Below are positions 5,661 through 7,143 of a stretch of DNA of 7,143 nt, one piece after another. The first letter of the stretch is position 1. Every line of letters begins with the position of its first letter. Both the position numbers and the translations under genes were made by a program. This stretch comes from an uncultured Bacilli bacterium (lineage in GTDB: Bacteria > Bacillota_I > Bacilli_A > RF39 > UBA660): positions 1 to 7,143 of the forward strand of contig CALVHJ010000069.1 of the NCBI GenBank assembly GCA_944327425.1, given 5' to 3'. The notes under the pieces are model-generated. The model was not told the origin of the DNA and made no database searches. It saw nothing but the letters and a program-made list of their open reading frames with translations.

Positions 5661-5862
5661 CTTCTATTTCTGGTATTCTATCTTTAAATAATGCTTCTAT
5701 TCCAAAAGCAACGGTATCATCTTGAAACATACAATTACGGCATGCTCCCGTAAGTTTGATATATACATAGTTATCTTCTAAACGAATAAACTCGATATCG
5801 CCACCATCTTGAGCTAAAAACGGTTTAATTTCTTCAATTAAAGCTTTAACTTTTTCTTCCAT
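5638..5862 (-). CDS. yutI: NifU-like (Nfu) iron-sulfur cluster carrier protein
   Basis: This is a 74-residue protein that is essentially one NifU C-terminal (Nfu) domain: LIEEIKPFLAQDGGDIEFI (8-26), the cluster-binding C41-R-N-C44 motif in LTGACRNC, and the following FGIEALFKDRIPEI. Nfu domains bind a 4Fe-4S cluster between two subunits and deliver it to target proteins in the cytoplasm. B. subtilis YutI has the same domain with an extended N-terminus (about 110 residues). The start is ATG 5862-5860, with GGTGA (5874-5870) seven bases upstream; an upstream TTG would add ten unlikely residues ahead of that site. It is divergent from the yugI-like gene and convergent with yutH, its partner in the Bacillus cluster. 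No other iron-sulfur assembly gene is in the window. Confidence 0.9.
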   Translation of the reverse strand: MEEKVKALIEEIKPFLAQDGGDIEFIRLEDNYVYIKLTGACRNCMFQDDTVAFGIEALFKDRIPEIEGVINVDL

Positions 5863-5880
5863 AAAATAATCACCAAAATT

Positions 5881-5910
5881 ATTATAACGCAAAAATATTT
5901 CTAAAGTAAA
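5881..5910 (-). promoter_or_regulatory. Promoter of yutI
   Basis: On the minus strand TTTACT (5910-5905), an 18-base spacer and TATAAT (5886-5881) make a fair sigma-A promoter. The leader to the ATG would be about 13 bases. It overlaps the divergent promoter of the yugI-like gene. Confidence 0.55.
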
Positions 5911-5926
5911 GAAAAAATGTTATAAT
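5898..5926 (+). promoter_or_regulatory. Extended -10 promoter of the yugI-like gene
   Basis: A perfect TATAAT (5921-5926) preceded by TGT forms an extended -10. The -35 (TTTCTA, 5898-5903, 17-base spacer) is poor. The Shine-Dalgarno AGGTGG starts six bases downstream. Confidence 0.6.
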
Positions 5927-5945
5927 ACTTTCAGGTGGTATAAAC

Positions 5946-6293
5946 ATGTATAAAATAGGAGACGTAGTAAGATGTATAGTAACAGGATTTAAAGAATATG
6001 GTATTTTTGTCAAGATTAAAGATAATTATAATGGTTTAATTCATATATCAGAAATATCAAATAGTTTTGTTCATAACGTAACTGATTATGCTGATATTGG
6101 CGAAGAAATTTATGCAAAAGTAATTGATGTTGATGACATATCCAAACACTTAAAGCTATCAATTAAAAATATTAATTATAAACTAGATGGCAAAGAGGTA
6201 AGCGAAAGTAATAAAAATGGCTTTTTACCATTGAAAGAGCATTTATACATATGGATTAATGAAAAACTAGGAGAAATAAACAAAGATAACTAA
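5946..6293 (+). CDS. yugI: S1-domain RNA-binding protein, YugI/CvfD type
   Basis: This is a 115-residue protein. Residues 1-75 are one S1 RNA-binding domain: GDVVRCIVTGFKEYGIFVKI (5-24), then GLIHISEIS (30-38) and IGEEIYAKVIDVD (51-63). A short polar linker follows, then the C-terminal segment GFLPLKEHLYIWINEK (92-107), which resembles the GFxxLKxxLxxWI tail of Bacillus YugI (general stress protein 13) and streptococcal CvfD. That tail separates it from ribosomal protein S1 and from YabR. Members of this family associate with ribosomes and RNA and tune gene expression in stress. The Shine-Dalgarno AGGTGG (5933-5938) is seven bases from the ATG. The XRE gene 44 bases downstream, with no clear promoter between, probably shares its transcript. 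Confidence 0.85.
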   Translation: MYKIGDVVRCIVTGFKEYGIFVKIKDNYNGLIHISEISNSFVHNVTDYADIGEEIYAKVIDVDDISKHLKLSIKNINYKLDGKEVSESNKNGFLPLKEHLYIWINEKLGEINKDN

Positions 6294-6337
6294 TATTTAA
6301 AATTAGTTAATAATTTTATTAAGCGGTGATACTTATA

Positions 6338-6625
6338 ATGCTAAAACGTAGTTTAAGAAATATTATTAAAACTAATATTAAATATTACAGAATAAAAAAG
6401 AATCTCACCCAAGAGGATTTAGCTGAAAAAGTAAACCTAACATCTAAATATATTTCTGATTTAGAAAGAGGAGTATTTAATGTAAGTTTAAAAAAACTTG
6501 AACAAATTGCAAATGTACTTAATATAGAAGCATACTTGTTATTAAAAGACGACTTTAAAGATGAGGTTATACCTCCCAAAATAGATATGGTTACTAAAAC
6601 AAGAAAATCAAAAAGACATTATTAA
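6338..6625 (+). CDS. XRE-family helix-turn-helix regulator
   Basis: This is a 95-residue protein with a Cro/C1-type helix-turn-helix at about residues 8-69. The recognition region is LTQEDLAEKVNLTSKYISDLE (23-43, turn at VNLT), followed by RGVFNVSLKKLEQIANVLNI. The C-terminal tail (70-95) is basic at the end (KTRKSKRHY) and has no recognised domain. It should be a small DNA-binding regulator; its target is unknown. The ATG at 6338 is chosen because GCGGTGAT (6323-6330) lies seven bases upstream; an in-frame GTG at 6326 is part of that Shine-Dalgarno. It is likely read from the yugI-like promoter and is followed by a clean terminator. It is similar in type, though not clearly a close copy, to the XRE protein at 2172. 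Confidence 0.85.
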   Translation: MLKRSLRNIIKTNIKYYRIKKNLTQEDLAEKVNLTSKYISDLERGVFNVSLKKLEQIANVLNIEAYLLLKDDFKDEVIPPKIDMVTKTRKSKRHY

Positions 6626-6660
6626 TTAAGTACATACCTTTTTAACTCTCAAACAAAATA

Positions 6661-6687
6661 TACATCTAATTAGATGTAATTTTTTTT
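6661..6687 (+). terminator. Intrinsic terminator of the yugI-like/XRE unit
   Basis: TACATCT (6661-6667) and AGATGTA (6672-6678) form a perfect stem with an AATT loop, followed by A and eight T (6680-6687). The whole stem-loop is an 18-base palindrome. Confidence 0.88.
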
Positions 6688-6697
6688 AATTAAATTT

Positions 6698-6735
6698 GGC
6701 CACCATTGTCCCAGAAAGAGGGTGGTGGTATTTTT
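6698..6735 (+). terminator. Second terminator-like hairpin, GC-rich
   Basis: CCACCA (6700-6705) pairs with TGGTGG (6723-6728), then CCC (6710-6712) with GGG (6720-6722) inside, with a TTGT bulge between, followed by TATTTTT. It lies only ten bases after the first terminator and is strikingly GC-rich for this sequence. It could be a back-up terminator or the end of a mobile element. Confidence 0.5.
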
Positions 6736-6742
6736 GTCCCAG
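6706..6742. repeat. Direct repeat TTGTCCCAG, two copies
   Basis: TTGTCCCAG occurs at 6706-6714 and again at 6734-6742, 28 bases apart. The first copy is in the left arm of the GC-rich hairpin and the second just after its T-run. The purpose is unknown. Confidence 0.6.
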
Positions 6743-6754
6743 CTTTAAGTCATG

Positions 6755-6780
6755 AAAAAACCTAGGTAATTCCTAGGTTT
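6755..6780 (-). terminator. Terminator of the tRNA cluster
   Basis: On the minus strand AAACCTAGG (6780-6772) pairs perfectly with CCTAGGTTT (6766-6758) around a five-base loop, followed by further T (6757-6755). It lies 15 bases beyond the last tRNA gene. The plus strand is also stem-forming but lacks a T-run beyond the stem. Confidence 0.85.
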
Positions 6781-6795
6781 CTAAGTAACATTTTA

Positions 6796-6871
<76 letters not shown>

Positions 6872-6879
6872 AAAAAAAA

Positions 6880-6956
6880 TGGCGGTTCGTACGGGATTCG
6901 AACCCGTGATCTTCTGCGTGACAGGCAGACGTCATAGGCCTCTAGACTAACGAACC
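6880..6956 (-). tRNA. tRNA-Asp (GTC)
   Basis: This is a 77-base minus-strand tRNA from GGTTCGT at 6956 to the encoded CCA at 6880. The anticodon loop CTGTCAC (6924-6918) gives GTC at 6922-6920. Acceptor GGTTCGT pairs with ACGAACC and the T-loop GGTTCGAATCC is standard. It lies eight bases before tRNA-Phe. Confidence 0.97.
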
Positions 6957-6959
6957 ATA

Positions 6960-7036
<77 letters not shown>

Positions 7037-7049
7037 ATGTAAAATTAAG

Positions 7050-7142
7050 TGGCGGAGGAAAAGGGATTCGAACCCCTGCGCCGATTGCTCGACCTCCCGG
7101 TTTTCAAGACCGGTCCCTTCAACCAGACTTGGGTATTCCTCC
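7050..7142 (-). tRNA. tRNA-Ser (TGA)
   Basis: This is a 93-base class II tRNA on the minus strand, complete up to the last bases of the window. The anticodon loop CTTGAAA (7108-7102) gives TGA at 7106-7104. The long variable arm, about GGTCGAGCAATCGGC, and the length mark it as Ser. Acceptor GGAGGAA pairs with TTCCTCC and CCA is encoded. It is the first visible gene of the cluster; the promoter and perhaps further RNA genes lie beyond the edge. Confidence 0.96.
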
Positions 7143-7143
7143 A

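Noticed and set aside
5863..5892. TTG start giving yutI ten extra residues
   Set aside because: The GGTGA ribosome site lies inside that stretch and at the right distance for the ATG at 5862; the -10 of its promoter also falls there.
6288..6308. AACTAAT/ATTAGTT hairpin after the yugI-like gene as a terminator
   Set aside because: The stem is weak and AT-only apart from one pair per arm, with no T-run; the following gene is probably co-transcribed.
6385..6579. Antisense open frame of 64 codons opposite the second XRE gene
   Set aside because: The sense frame has a clear helix-turn-helix and a good Shine-Dalgarno; the antisense product is featureless.

Overview
The window is very AT-rich and reads like the chromosome of a low-GC, spore-forming Firmicute (Bacilli/Erysipelotrichia-like or the uncultured relatives of Mollicutes). 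Several things point that way. The Bacillus gene pair spoVID-ysxE is intact, and part of the Bacillus yut cluster (yutD, yutH, yutI) is present. YugI and L28 look Firmicute-type, Shine-Dalgarno sequences are strong (AGGAGG/AGGTGAT), and the tRNA order Ser-fMet-Asp-Phe is the one I recall from Bacillus tRNA clusters. TGG encodes Trp and TGA is used as a stop (yutD), so the code looks standard rather than mycoplasmal. The exact taxon is inference.

Layout. At 1-55 (minus) lies the 5' end of rpmB. Divergent from it, spoVID-ysxE (231-1791) forms a translationally coupled pair for spore coat encasement, behind a sporulation-sigma-like promoter. A small two-helix membrane protein gene (1772-1957, minus) converges on ysxE and overlaps its 3' end. 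A sigma-A promoter at 2038 then drives a structured leader or small RNA (two hairpins) ahead of an XRE regulator (2172-2417). Next come an unrecognised tail-anchored protein and yutD (2492-3625), then an unrecognised protein with a low-complexity linker and a coiled coil (3676-4656), ending in a clear terminator. yutH (4708-5634) converges on the NifU-like yutI (minus), whose terminator is built into the ends of both genes. A divergent promoter region leads to a yugI-like S1 gene and a second XRE gene (5946-6625). A block of terminators (6661-6780) separates these from four minus-strand tRNA genes that run to the window edge.

How the genes work together. Three genes or operons belong or may belong to spore coat assembly: spoVID-ysxE, yutH and possibly the small membrane protein. 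Each sits behind a CATA-type -10 element, whereas the other genes with a recognisable promoter sit behind TATAAT elements. This suggests that mother-cell sigma factors and the vegetative sigma divide the region. Intergenic space is minimal: most -10 elements lie only 5-13 bases from the Shine-Dalgarno, promoters overlap stop codons, and one terminator overlaps coding sequence. The features most worth following up are the structured leader at 2073-2158 and the three unrecognised proteins.
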